Positions 42,253 through 53,098 of a stretch of 64,000 nt of DNA are shown here, piece by piece. The position numbers and the translations under genes were made by a program. The notes under the pieces are model-generated. The model worked only from the letters and a program-made list of their open reading frames with translations. It made no database searches and had not been told where the DNA came from. Source of the DNA: Mastigamoeba balamuthi (lineage: Eukaryota; Evosea; Mastigamoebida; Mastigamoebidae); NCBI GenBank assembly GCA_902651635.1, contig CACRSC010000019.1:1-64000 (forward strand). The letters are read 5' to 3'. The number at the start of each line of letters is the position of its first letter. The first letter of the stretch is position 1.

Positions 42253-42701
42253 GACACGAGGGAGCCGGCCAGTTCTTTGCAGAAGCGCGCAGATAGATAG
42301 CTTCCCTTGATTTTTGCCAGAAATATCAACGGTATCTACTGCTGATGCAATCAAACGAGAGACACATTTTAAAAAACGGGATCCCAATTAGGCGAAATGC
42401 CGCAATGTGACGATCGCAGACTCATTGAGAGGGAAACAGGAGTGTGCGAGTGGCCAACAGTACGCGTCGGATGGAGCGATGGCGACGTGAACGCCCAGAG
42501 GTTGCTCAAAAAGCAAGTCTCGGCAACTCTTGCCCCGGTCGGGGGATTGTGCAGTGCAACAGTGGTGCACATTCTACCGGCGAGGGCTGACACAAATCTC
42601 CCCATCAGTGGCGAACAAATTACAATTCCCCCAGTCGCACAGTTCCACCCGTATCAGCACCGGACCAAACACGCTCTGTTGCTCTTCACTCTCCCCCCCG
42701 G
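42253..42701. other. Intergenic, divergent promoter region of RRM gene and family member 3
   Basis: No gene supported. Frames here are composition-driven. Confidence 0.45.
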
Positions 42702-45477
42702 ATGTCCGCAGCTCCACGTCGCGCCCTCTTGCTCCTTTCGCTGCTGCTCGCCTCCGCCGCCGCCGATGCAGCCGTTGCCGCCACCAACGAGTGCACGGGC
42801 CCCGGCTCCGAGGCGTACGACATGCTCGACGACCCCCTGTCACACTACAACGCCATGTCTTTCTTCCAGGACGTGTCCCCACAACCTCTCTGCGGGTCAC
42901 AAGGCCCGCTCATCCCCCCCCTCTCCCCCCTTCTACCGCTTGTCCCGGACGCAATCTGACAGCAACGACTACGACGACGATGGCACAGGATTATTCCTGC
43001 AGCAGTGGGCGCAGCTGTTCACGCCGCCGCAGGTGCCGTGGAAGTTCACCCGCGTGTGCGTCGCCCTGCAGCTGATGAACGCCAGCACCGATTTTGAGCT
43101 GCACGGCACCGTGTCTCTGTACCCTGTCACAGTGGACTACAAGTGGCCCGAGCTCCTACCGGGCGAAAGGCTCTCTACAGTCGGGTTCGCCCAGCGTGTC
43201 TCCGACATGCAGTCCCTCTACAGGAGGAACGCCAGCTCCCACAACTACCAATGGGTCTCGATTGACGTCTCCAACGCCAGTCCGCCGCTCGGTAAACAGA
43301 CACGGGGCTCAATTGCGTTGCCTCCCGTCTGACAGACACCGCGAGAGCAGTTGCGTGGGATCAGGGAGTGTTCGTGGGAGTGAAGTACTGGACGTGCAGC
43401 ACCGAAGTGGCCCTGATCGCTGCTGAGACGCCAAGCAGGATCGGCCGCCTGAACGTGCACTACGACGGCGGGTGGACACACCTGGATGACGCAGACGCTG
43501 TGGGGATTCGCACTGTCGGCCAAAGCTATTGTACTCGCTTCCCCCCAGATCGCCTCCTCTACTCACAGAGAGAGATCGCAGCTGGAGTGCCCTCCGCGTG
43601 GTCGTGCAACAAGATCAAGTACAACGACGGAGTGTGCGACTGCGGGTGCGGCACGGGCGACATCGACTGCAGCAGGCACTTTGACCAGGTCAACAACTGC
43701 AACCCCGGCGAGACCTGCGACCAGTCGGGCAGATGCATCGGTCCGTATTCAAAGTTCCGCACACTGATATATTGGCGAACGTAGGCCTCGACTGGGACGA
43801 GGGCCCCTGTACAGCAGCAAACTACTGGCACTACGACGGCTGCCAGTGCGAGTGTGGCGGCGTGCCCGACCCTGACTGCTTCGACCCCAACGCTCCCATG
43901 AGCGTGTGCTCGTCAAACTACACACAGCCCACCTGCACCTTCAACTACGACTCGATGTCTACAACATGCTCGGGTGCGATCATCCAACTGCTGGGCCCGC
44001 GTCTTACCGTGCGACCTCCCAGAGAAATGGACCTGCGATCCCGACAGGTACAACGACTCGGTGATTTGCGACTGCAACTGCGGATCCCCGGACCCCGACT
44101 GCGACGACACCAAGCTCAACACCACATGTCCCGGAAACTTGATGTGCTTTAACGGGCTCTGCACCGGTACGTGTCTCCTGCCAAGCTCGCTGGCCTTCAT
44201 CTCAGCAAGATGCAGCACCGCGAGGATGGACATGCATCGTATCGTGGTACAACGCGAACGATGGCTGCGACTGCGAGTGCGGTGCCTACGATCCCGATTG
44301 TGATGAGAGCGGACCCGATTCCTCTCCCTGCACCGTAGGTCAAGTGTGTGATTACAACGGCCATTGCGCAGCAGCAGGTACGAACTCCAAGCCCCGCCCT
44401 CGGAGGACTTACGGGCTCATGCCAGGGTGTGGGAACAACAGGGCGGAGGGTTGGGCCACCCCGAAGGAAGAATGCGATGGCGGCGAGGGCTGCACGCACT
44501 GCATCTGCGACAAGGGCTTCGTCCCGAAGAGCCCTCTGCGCTCTGGCTGCGAGCCCCGTACGAATTCACCACCAACTCTGTTCCTGAAAAATCTGTGGCC
44601 GGTCAGAATGCGGTGATGGAATTGCCATGTTGTCTGAGGAGTGCGACGGAGGACGTTTTTGCACTAACTGCACGTGCGACCCGGGGCACCTGCCATACCA
44701 ACTGGATAGGCACCAGCGGAATCCATTTTGCCAAGGTTCAAAGCACTATGCCATCAGAGGCCCTGTAACACCCCGCCAGGATGTGGTAATGACTACATTG
44801 ACGACAACGAGAGCTGCGATGGAGGGGACGGTTGTGAAAGGGGCACGTGCCAGTGTAGTGACGGATTCAAGCCTTTCTTCCCACGGCAGAGGCACTGCCG
44901 TGCAAATCCTGTCGAGTCCAACAGGAAGAAGATCATCATCGGCAGCACTATAGGTTCCGTCGCGGGGGTCGCTCTGATAATCGCAGTCGTCGCTGCTCTT
45001 ATTTATGCGTACGTGGAATATTCACTTATCCCGCGGTTAATTGTCGTGTACAGTAAGAAGGCCAAGAACGGGCCTCGGAAGCTCAACGTCCCTATGGAGC
45101 TAAACAATCCCCTTTCAATAACGATGTTCGCCCCTGTGGACTCTGCTGCAATCGAGAACAGTGGCAGTGGGTTCCATTCTACGTTGGTCAACAGCAACGC
45201 ACCACCGATTATGCAGCCAATCTCGCTCACTATGTCACAACCTGAGCCACCACAATTATCTGTAAATGGAACTCTGAACGCCAGCGAATCTAGTGGAGCA
45301 CCCGGTACAGGTACTGCGACCATCGCGGGAGCCTATTCAGGGGCGAAGTCGGACTCAGGGTCTGCAGATATGATGCAGATCATTCCCCCAACATCATCCT
45401 TGGTTGTTGATTGCGTGCCTGTACCCTCTATCGAAAACCAACCTGTGCATGCACCTCCACTCGACCTATCACCCTGA
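42702..45477 (+). CDS. Cys-rich type I membrane protein, family member 3
   Basis: Start MSAAPRRALLLLSLLLASAA is a signal peptide, then ECTGPGSEAYDMLDDP. Modules follow in the family order: LFTPPQVPWKFTRVCVAL with GTVSLYPVTV, AWDQGVFVGVKYWTC, GVCDCGCGTGDIDC, WHYDGCQCECGGVPDPDC, VICDCNCGSPDPDC, DGCDCECGAYDPDC, then three EECDGG modules. The last of these (NESCDGGDGCERGTCQC) leads through ESNRKKIIIGS to a transmembrane helix with AYVEYS at its end. The tail has KKAKNGPRKLNVPMEL and SDSGSADMMQIIPP, ending PPLDLSP. All exons of the full plan are present, so the gene looks functional. It lies just after the four-gene insertion in the array. Confidence 0.8.
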
Positions 45478-45979
45478 GAATCACAATCAAACAACGAGAG
45501 CTCTATTTACAAGTTCAACTGCTTTCAAAATGCCATTGGTTAGATTCTCATATCTGGCATTTTGGGGGTTTATTCTCGGGTTCCGCTGCCAGTGATGGAT
45601 AAGCCCTTTCGGGCCAGAGAGTATTCGCATATCTGGGGTGTCTCTCTTTAGCTCACTGAAATGCCGACACAGTATCTTTCAGAATTGTGTAGAATGCTGT
45701 GTGACCTCTTCTTCTTCACCGGCGTGTGACGGATTTTATGGGGTTGTACGTTCATCTATTTTTATATTTTTAGAAACGGTTGAAGCCGAGAATGACAAAC
45801 CATGCAAATCGCGGGTTTCTGGTAGAAGCAAGGACCCCATCTACGAGGGCGGTGTGCGATGGCGCCATCATTGATATGAAATGGCCAAAATTCCCCCCGG
45901 ATTTCTTCCTGTGGCGATAGGTCATTTCTTCATTACACCTACCGGTTCTCATCAACTTATCAGCCATCATTATAGCAGA
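45478..45979. other. Intergenic region after family member 3
   Basis: AT-richer than the genes; no gene or clear repeat seen. Confidence 0.4.
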
Positions 45980-46312
45980 ATGGCAATGCCAGTACCACAC
46001 GTCCTGCTCCTGATACTCGGCGCTTCTCTGGGAGTGCTCTGCCAGAGTGGTTTAGACGAGTATACAGGGCCTGGGTCAGAGGCATAATGTACATCGTTGA
46101 TGGTATTTTGGTGCAGTTGCATGGGACCAGGGTGTGTTTGTGGGAGTGCAGTGATGGACGTGCGATGTTGGCATGACGATTGTTGGAGTTCAGAGGTAAA
46201 ACTGAAGAGGAAGACTAAACGTGAATAACCAAGACAGTGGTTGGTTCCCACTCAAAGACATTGACACTGTTACCATCAGCACTGTGGGCCATAAATAACT
46301 ACAGTAAGTCTC
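45980..46312 (+). pseudogene. Family pseudogene A (exons 1 and 3 only)
   Basis: A start and signal peptide (MAMPVPHVLLLILGASLGVL) and the first family motif, altered to EYTGPGSEA, end in a stop. About 40 bp later the exon-3 module resumes (AWDQGVFVGVQ, then a stop in place of the Trp/Tyr before WTC, and a further stop after GVQR). Exon 2 is missing entirely. The Cys of the EC(T/M)GPGSE motif is replaced by Tyr. Its signal peptide most resembles family member 4, suggesting a decayed tandem copy. Confidence 0.75.
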
Positions 46313-48569
46313 ATATCATAGAAAACCCGTCACTTCCTGTGATGGTATAGTGATTACTTATGCATCATTGTGGGAACACACTGCCTTACTGGATACTGGC
46401 AGAGTGTGTCATTCTCTGAAAGGCTGTCTACCCTGAAAATGGAGCTATCCAAAAATGAAGACATGCAGAAATGGCGATCCCCTTGTGGGCCCCCCTATGA
46501 ATTCATGCAACAAGACCTAAAATAGATTTTCCAGCCATTTCCCAGGAAGATGGCCTTCAAAAAGTGATGTACCAGTTATTTTGGTTTCAGTCCAAAACGA
46601 AGGCAAAAACGCCAATTTCAGTAGAAATTTCCCGGATCGGATTCCGGGAAAGTCATAATAGGAAGCGAGAGTCATTCTCTTGATACCAAATACCAAAGCC
46701 CATTTACTGTTGATTTTCAATGGATACCAGCTGTCATGTCTCTGCATCACATCCCAGGGGAAGCTGAATATGGGCTTCAAAGGATGCCAAATTGGAATTC
46801 GAAATATTTGGGCCACTGTAAGCATTTGACTAAGATGTGACATCATTATCTCATTTGGGTAAAAATATTCGTGTTTCAAGTGTGAGAGAAGTTCTACATT
46901 GGGAGGAAGGTCCATCTCCAAGTACATACCTCTTCTGGAGTTGAAGTTTTCCAGGAAAAGGCAACATGCAAAGGTGGGCAACCATCTTCTCCTGGTTCTT
47001 CTCCGAAAGTAAGCTTGAAAAGATAACAATACCAGTAGTGCTGAGACAAACATGCTTGATCATGCAACTGCATGTTCAAGAGCTCTTTCAGTTTCAATTT
47101 AATATAAGAACGTGACATACAGAAAGAAGTACCTTTGTCATCATGTCTTCTTGCCCTTTGAGTTCATTAAGCTGCTTGCACCACTGGCAATGATCTGGTA
47201 CTCATTTGTAGTGGATGTGATACCTGTACTTAATGATGCCTTACCATGTAGACTGTGGTAAAGGTCTTAAATTGAGGAAGAACCCCTTAGCTATCTCGTT
47301 GAAGTGCCAACAGTACTATTGATAGAGCAGCCCTTGAGTACCCTTAAACTCGGCCCATGGCCAGCCTTGTGCAGGTGGCAACAGCTCATCTAACACTTGC
47401 TGGATGAGTTTGAGACATTGAGGATCAAGAGATTCCTGTGTGACTCCTTATGGGTACAGTTCTTGTTGAAGAGCATCTTCTTTCTTGTGTTGCACCCAAG
47501 TAATTGCGGAATCTGACAATTCCAGATACTTTTAGCCTCTTTGCATTCCAAATCCTGACACAACAGAGATACTAATGAGTGCCAATAGGGGCTTTTTTGG
47601 TAATAAGCCTCCATCTTCCTTGGGCTTCAGGAGCAGCTTGACTCACTTGAACACAGACTGTTTGTCTTAGTGTTATGAGGAAAAGTGTATGAACCAGGGC
47701 TGTTAGAGGTGGAACAGGAATGGACTCTCTCACAGTGCTAGAAGCTGCCTGAATCTCACTTTCTGCAGAACGTCCCTCTGAGGCCTGACTTGGCACAATG
47801 AAATCCAAAGATGAGTTGCAGACTGGCTTCTTTGGACTCTGTCTGAAAGACAGTCAGTGTGTGTTGTTAAATAACATACTGTGATAAGACGACTGGCCAG
47901 GGACTAGGCTTTTCTTCTGCAGGAGGTGGGTTCTTATCCACACGTTGCCACTTCTTCTCTCCCATCTGACATGAATGTGCACACTGGCAGGCTCGCCATG
48001 CAGCCTCCAGAGACTTCTTGTGCTTCTTTGCCATGTCAGCAGAGTAACCAATTGGGTGATGAACCTGGAAAACGTGTATTAGTGGTGTTTGAAAAAGAGT
48101 GTGTGAGACATGTGTGGGTGTGCACACACAAAAGCACTAGAGACGGTGGCCGTGGCCGCTCGTGCTCCTCCTTTCAAGGCGGAGGCCAGGGGGGGTGTTG
48201 CTCCATCCCCATCCCCGGAAAATATCTATTAATGCCAGAGGAATATCTTTAGTGATTTTTTATAGCACAAATTTAGTGCTCCAATTGCTAATTTGCACTA
48301 ATTCTAGTTCTAAATTCAGCATTATTGCAATTTTTTAATATAACTATGCATCACTTCTCTTGTGAACTTGGGCCTTGTCATGATACTCCTGCAATGACTA
48401 CGGGCTCTCCTTACACCCCACGGATTTGTGCAGTATGATGGCTTCTGGTAGTCAGTCTAAGGGGACCCACTATCACACATGCACAGTAGGGGATTTCCTG
48501 CAGTGCTCGACTCGTGCCGTGCTGGCTCGTTCACCGGAAATCATGGGAATTTAATAATAATTGACGGAA
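46313..48569. other. AT-rich insert between two family pseudogenes
   Basis: No gene recognised. A 178-residue minus frame (46517-47053) rich in aromatic residues and a Lys/Trp-rich minus frame near 47870-48127 (SLEAAWRACQCAHSCQMGEK) have no known family. Base composition differs from the surrounding GC-rich genes, so an old inserted element is likely. No inverted or direct terminal repeats were found by eye. Confidence 0.4.
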
Positions 48570-49339
48570 TCACCCCATGATTCCGCGACTTAGCAATTAC
48601 ACCTCCTTGGATGCAGTTGTGTGGGATCAGGGAGTGTTCGTTAGAAGTCAGTGGTGGACTTGTGGTCCCGGTATAGCTCTGGTTGGTGTGCAGAGACCAG
48701 ACCGAGTTGGATGTCTGAATTGGAAAAACGAGGACGGAAACTGGCTGAGAAAGGGGGATGTCGATGCTGTTGCCATACGCACAGTGGGCCACAAATACAG
48801 TTCGTACCAATTATCGTCAGTCGAGAGAGGGCAAAGCCTCACAGATCATCAGGCGGCGTCCCACCAGCGTGGTCGTGCGACCTCACCAAGTACAACGACG
48901 GGGTGTGCAACTGCGGGTGCGGCACGGGCGACATCGACCACAGCAGGCACTTTGACAAGGTCAACAACTGCAACCCCGGTGAGACCTGCGACCAGGCTGG
49001 CAGATGCATCCGTGCGAAGCCAAGTGCTGTAAAGAGAATTTCTTTATCTTTTAATACCGCATCAAACAACCGTCCGTGAACCACTTCCAATCGCACACTA
49101 TGACATCTCCGATCTCTGCCAACTTCTCGGTCAGTGGCGTTGCGCAGTCTCCTAGCACCACAGGGGCTGATACAGCATCGGGGGAGAAGCGATCAGACTC
49201 TGGGTCTGTGGACATGATTCAAGTTATCCAACCTCAATCTTCGGGTGCACATCAAAACCTGGTTCTCGACCCCTCACATGGAGAGATAGCCTCGATTGAC
49301 CGCCTGCCAGTCAGTGACGTCCTCAATTCTCAAACATAA
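48570..49339 (+). pseudogene. Family pseudogene B (exons 3, 4 and tail)
   Basis: Contains the exon-3 module (VWDQGVFVRSQWWTC, DVDAVAIRTVGHKY), the exon-4 Cys module (GVCNCGCGTGDIDHSRHF, where two Cys are lost: one to Asn and the Cys after DID to His), then directly the end of the cytoplasmic tail (SDSGSVDMIQVIQ, SIDRLPVSDVL). Exons 1-2 and 5-10, including the transmembrane helix, are absent. An internal deletion of a full copy is the simplest origin. The tail end matches members 4 and 5. Confidence 0.75.
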
Positions 49340-49772
49340 ATCCTGGATGGGTGGTGCTTTCGTTACCCCACTGGTACCAAGGCAACAGCACCAGCTGATT
49401 AATTCTGAGTCGAACCCGATCTGTCCAAGCGCGAAATTCTGCTCAAAAACAATAGGGAAATGTGAAAATGGATGCCCATGGGGAGAGTGGTGTGGATAAT
49501 GTGTTTGCCTTAAAATAAGCAGAGTGTAATTGCATTATAACTTAAGTACTTCGGAGCCAATCGAACTGGACACGTCGCCGATCGGGCCAAACACGAAAGA
49601 CAAAGTCGAGCACCATGAGCATTGCGCGAGCGACCTTAGTATCTGAGATGCGCCGCAAACTGCGGTGACTTGATTCGGAAAAATATGGGGACAGTACTAT
49701 TCGCGGCACTGAATCAATGCCTGTTCTCGGCTTTGCATTAATCACGGTACCATCATCACAGACAGCCACAAA
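49340..49772. other. Intergenic region before family member 4
   Basis: No gene supported; probably promoter DNA for member 4. Confidence 0.4.
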
Positions 49773-52631
49773 ATGGCAGAGCAAGCCATCCTTCTTTCGG
49801 CCGCCCTTCTTGTGCTGAGCGCCGCGCCGCTGGGGGTGCTATGCCAAAACGGAGAAGACGACGCCTGCACGGGGCACGGGTCTGAGGCGTACGACAAGAT
49901 CGACGACCCCGATTCGATATTGCTGGCCCCCACCTTCTTCACCAGCACCACACCCCCGCAGCCTCTGTGCGGCGGCGAGACAAAGGGTACTCTCCATTTC
50001 GCGAGCCGCACCTCAAATGGGCCTGCCACGCAAGGGGTCTACCAGGTGCAGTGGGTGCAGCTGTTCACGCCGCCGCAGGTGCCGTGGAAGTTCACGCGCG
50101 TGTGCATCGCCCTCGCCCTGAAAAAGAACCCGAAGAACATGTCGTTGCCCTACACCGTCGAAGTGCATGGCTCTGTGGGGACGTACCCCGTAATGCTGGA
50201 CATCAAGTGGCCACTCTTCGAGCCGGACGAGCGGCTGTCGTCGGCGGGATTCTCAGCGCGCGTCACGTACACGCCGCCAAGCACGGACGCTGACAACGCC
50301 ACCGAGTTTGCCTATAAATGGGTGTCGATTGACGTCGACAGTGCAGACGCTCCATTGGGTACAGCGGCATTCATCGCTCTTACCGGGCATATCCTGACAG
50401 CACCCGTCGCAATTGCTTTGGGGGTGCAGTTGCGTGGGACCAGGGCGTGTTTGTGGGAGTGCAGTGGTGGACGTGCGATGTTGGGGTGGCACTGGTCGGC
50501 GTCCAGAGACCAAACCGAATCGGACGGCTTAACGTGGAAAACGAGGAAGGAGACTGGTACCCGCACCACGACGTAGACGCCGTTTCCATACGCACAGTGG
50601 GCCACAACTACAGTCCGTCTAAGATCGGCGCTAGTTCAGAGGGTCACTGATTGTTACTACATTCAGGCGGTGTTCCACCAGCATGGTCGTGCGACTTGGC
50701 CAAGTACAACGACGGGGTGTGCGACTGCGGGTGTGGCACGGGCGACATCGACTGCAGCAGGCACTTTGACAAGGTCAACAACTGCAACCCCGGCGAGACT
50801 TGCAACCACATGGGCAGATGCATCCGTGCGCGTTTGTCTGACATCATCATCCGCTCATCCCCAAGTCGCAGTTCTCGGCTGGGAGAATGGCCCGTGCACA
50901 GCAGCAAACTACTGGCACTACGACGGCTGCCAGTGCGACTGTGGAGGTGCCCCAGACCCAGACTGTTTCGATGACAACGCGCCACTTTACGTGTGCTCGT
51001 CCAACCGCACGCGGCCTGTGTGTAACTTCAGGTCAGATACAGGGACCACCTCCTGTGATGGTACTGTTCACCACCGGAATAATCACTCAGTCTCATTTGG
51101 CCATTTCGGTAGAGGTGTGGTTGTGTGCACCTGAGAGGTACAACGACTCGGTGATCTGCGACTGCGGCTGCGGCACACCGGATCCCGACTGTGACGACTG
51201 GGACAGGAACACCACGTGCCCTGGAAACGTCAACTGCTACAACGACGTCTGCTCAGGTGACATACATTTCTGTGTGCTTCTCAGTTCTAACATCGCGTGT
51301 CAAGCTCCCAGGCAATGGACCTGCCAGCTCTCGTGGTACAATGCTTCCGACGGCTGTGACTGCGAGTGCAACGCGTACGACCCCGACTGCGACTCCAGTG
51401 GCACACAGGCTTCTTATTGCAAGACTGCTGAGGTCTGCGATTACAACGGCCACTGCGTCGCAACTGGTTCGCAGTGTGGTACTATTCCACAGCTTACTGA
51501 CTTGAGCTGCCCATGCAGGATGCGGGAACCACAGAGCAGAAGGCTGGACGACCCCGAAGGAGGAGTGCGACGGTGGCGAGGGATGCACGAAGTGCAAGTG
51601 CGACAAGGGCTTCTACGCAAAGAACCCCCTGCGGTCGGGCTGTGAGCCACGTGCGAAAAATCGAGTCATTGCCGCCAATTGTCTCACTCACTTCGCAGAT
51701 TGTGGAGACAACATCACTGCTCTGAACGAAGAGTGCGACGGGGGCATGTTCTGCAGAGTCAACTGCACGTGCGACCCGGGACATTTCCCATACCCACTTG
51801 GGCAGCGAGACATGTTCTGCACAGGTATTCTCCTGGTTTCCACTTAGGATTCACCTCCTCCGAGGATGCGGAAATGGGATCGTCGATCCGGAGCACAACG
51901 AGAGCTGCGATGGCGGAGAGGGGTGCGACAAATGGTGCCAGTGCAGCGCAGGATACACAGCTTTCAATCCTCCGCAGAATCACTGCCACGCCATATCGGA
52001 GTCCAACAGGAAGAAAGTCATCATAGGCAGCAGCGTGGGCAGCACCGCCGGAGTCATTCTTTTGGTTGCTATCATCAGCGCTCTGCTCTATGCGTGAGTT
52101 TCAATCCGGATTTGTTCATTTCGCTGACAATTGTCTTCAGGAGGAAAGTGAAGTACGGACCAAGGAAGCTCAACGTACCTCTTGAAATCGGCAACAGCCA
52201 GCCTTCCTTTGCTCCAGTAGATTCGATTGGGATGCTGTCTGATATGAGTGACGCCAGCGGCAACATCATCCCTGGTACGAAACTCCCTGCTCTCATCCCG
52301 CTTCGCACGGACACTGAGACAGAGCCAAACAGGCTCTCCTGGTAACGCGATGTCGTACATTCATCCGAGTATGAACCCCTCCCTGTCGCACGTGGTGGCG
52401 TCGCCAAGCTCCGCCAACTACTCGCCCAGTGCCGCGCAGTCACCGGGCACCGCGGGGCTCGGCACAGCATCAGGGACCAAGCAGTCGGACTCTGGGTCCG
52501 CCGACATGACACAAGTCATTCCACCCCCAGCACCAGCTACTGTGCAGAGCCTCATTCTCGACCCTTTGCACGGGGAGACAGCCTCGATTGACCGCCTGCC
52601 GGTCAGTGAATGCCTCACTGCTCCGCAGTAG
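49773..52631 (+). CDS. Cys-rich type I membrane protein, family member 4
   Basis: Signal peptide MAEQAILLSAALLVLSAAP, then ACTGHGSEAYDKIDDP, VQLFTPPQVPWKFTRVCIAL and GSVGTYPVML. Exon 3: AWDQGVFVGVQWWTC. The Cys modules are GVCDCGCGTGDIDC, WHYDGCQCDCGGAPDPDC, VICDCGCGTPDPDC and DGCDCECNAYDPDC. Three EECDGG modules follow; one has an extra residue (FCRVNCTC) and the last has lost a Cys spacing residue (DKWCQC). ESNRKKVIIGS leads to the transmembrane helix. The tail is split by an extra intron: RKVKYGPRKLNVPLEI, then SDSGSADMTQVIPP and GETASIDRLPVSECL. Several early introns are free of in-frame stops. Confidence 0.8.
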
Positions 52632-53098
52632 TATCATCTCGATAAACTGCCATAAATGAACCCTTTTCGACATTGTATGTCAGACATTTCCTTTTTTCTC
52701 AGTGACTTCGTCAGAAATAAATGGCTTAACCAGTTTCAAGCACCGAGTTTTGCGAATTCCCACCACCATCTCATCTTTTACCTTAATTTGTTCGTGGCGG
52801 GAAGTGTGCCAGTCCCGAAGATGTACCTTCGATTAATTTCACATTGCCCTTAGGCGGAATCATCGGACTAAGAATGGTCCTGCCTGCGGGATTTCCTCTC
52901 AGTCTCGGATCATTGCTCTGTTCCGCGAGGGATTTAACACCTGATGGCGAGCTTCCACAGATATTAATACATCTGCGCTGTGCCACTTTATCATTTGCGT
53001 GACTCGTTTGGGGCATGAAAAGGCGAAGTAGTCCCGTATTGTTCTCGGGTGCCCTATTCTCGGCATTTTTTTAAAGCACGGGGCCAGCAACACTGCCA
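52632..53098. other. Intergenic region between family members 4 and 5
   Basis: No gene supported. An AATAAA-like AAATAAAT lies near 52716. Confidence 0.4.

Noticed and set aside
46517-47053. 178-residue minus frame as a real gene
   Set aside because: AT-rich, no recognisable domain, no intron or start support, and located between pseudogenes.
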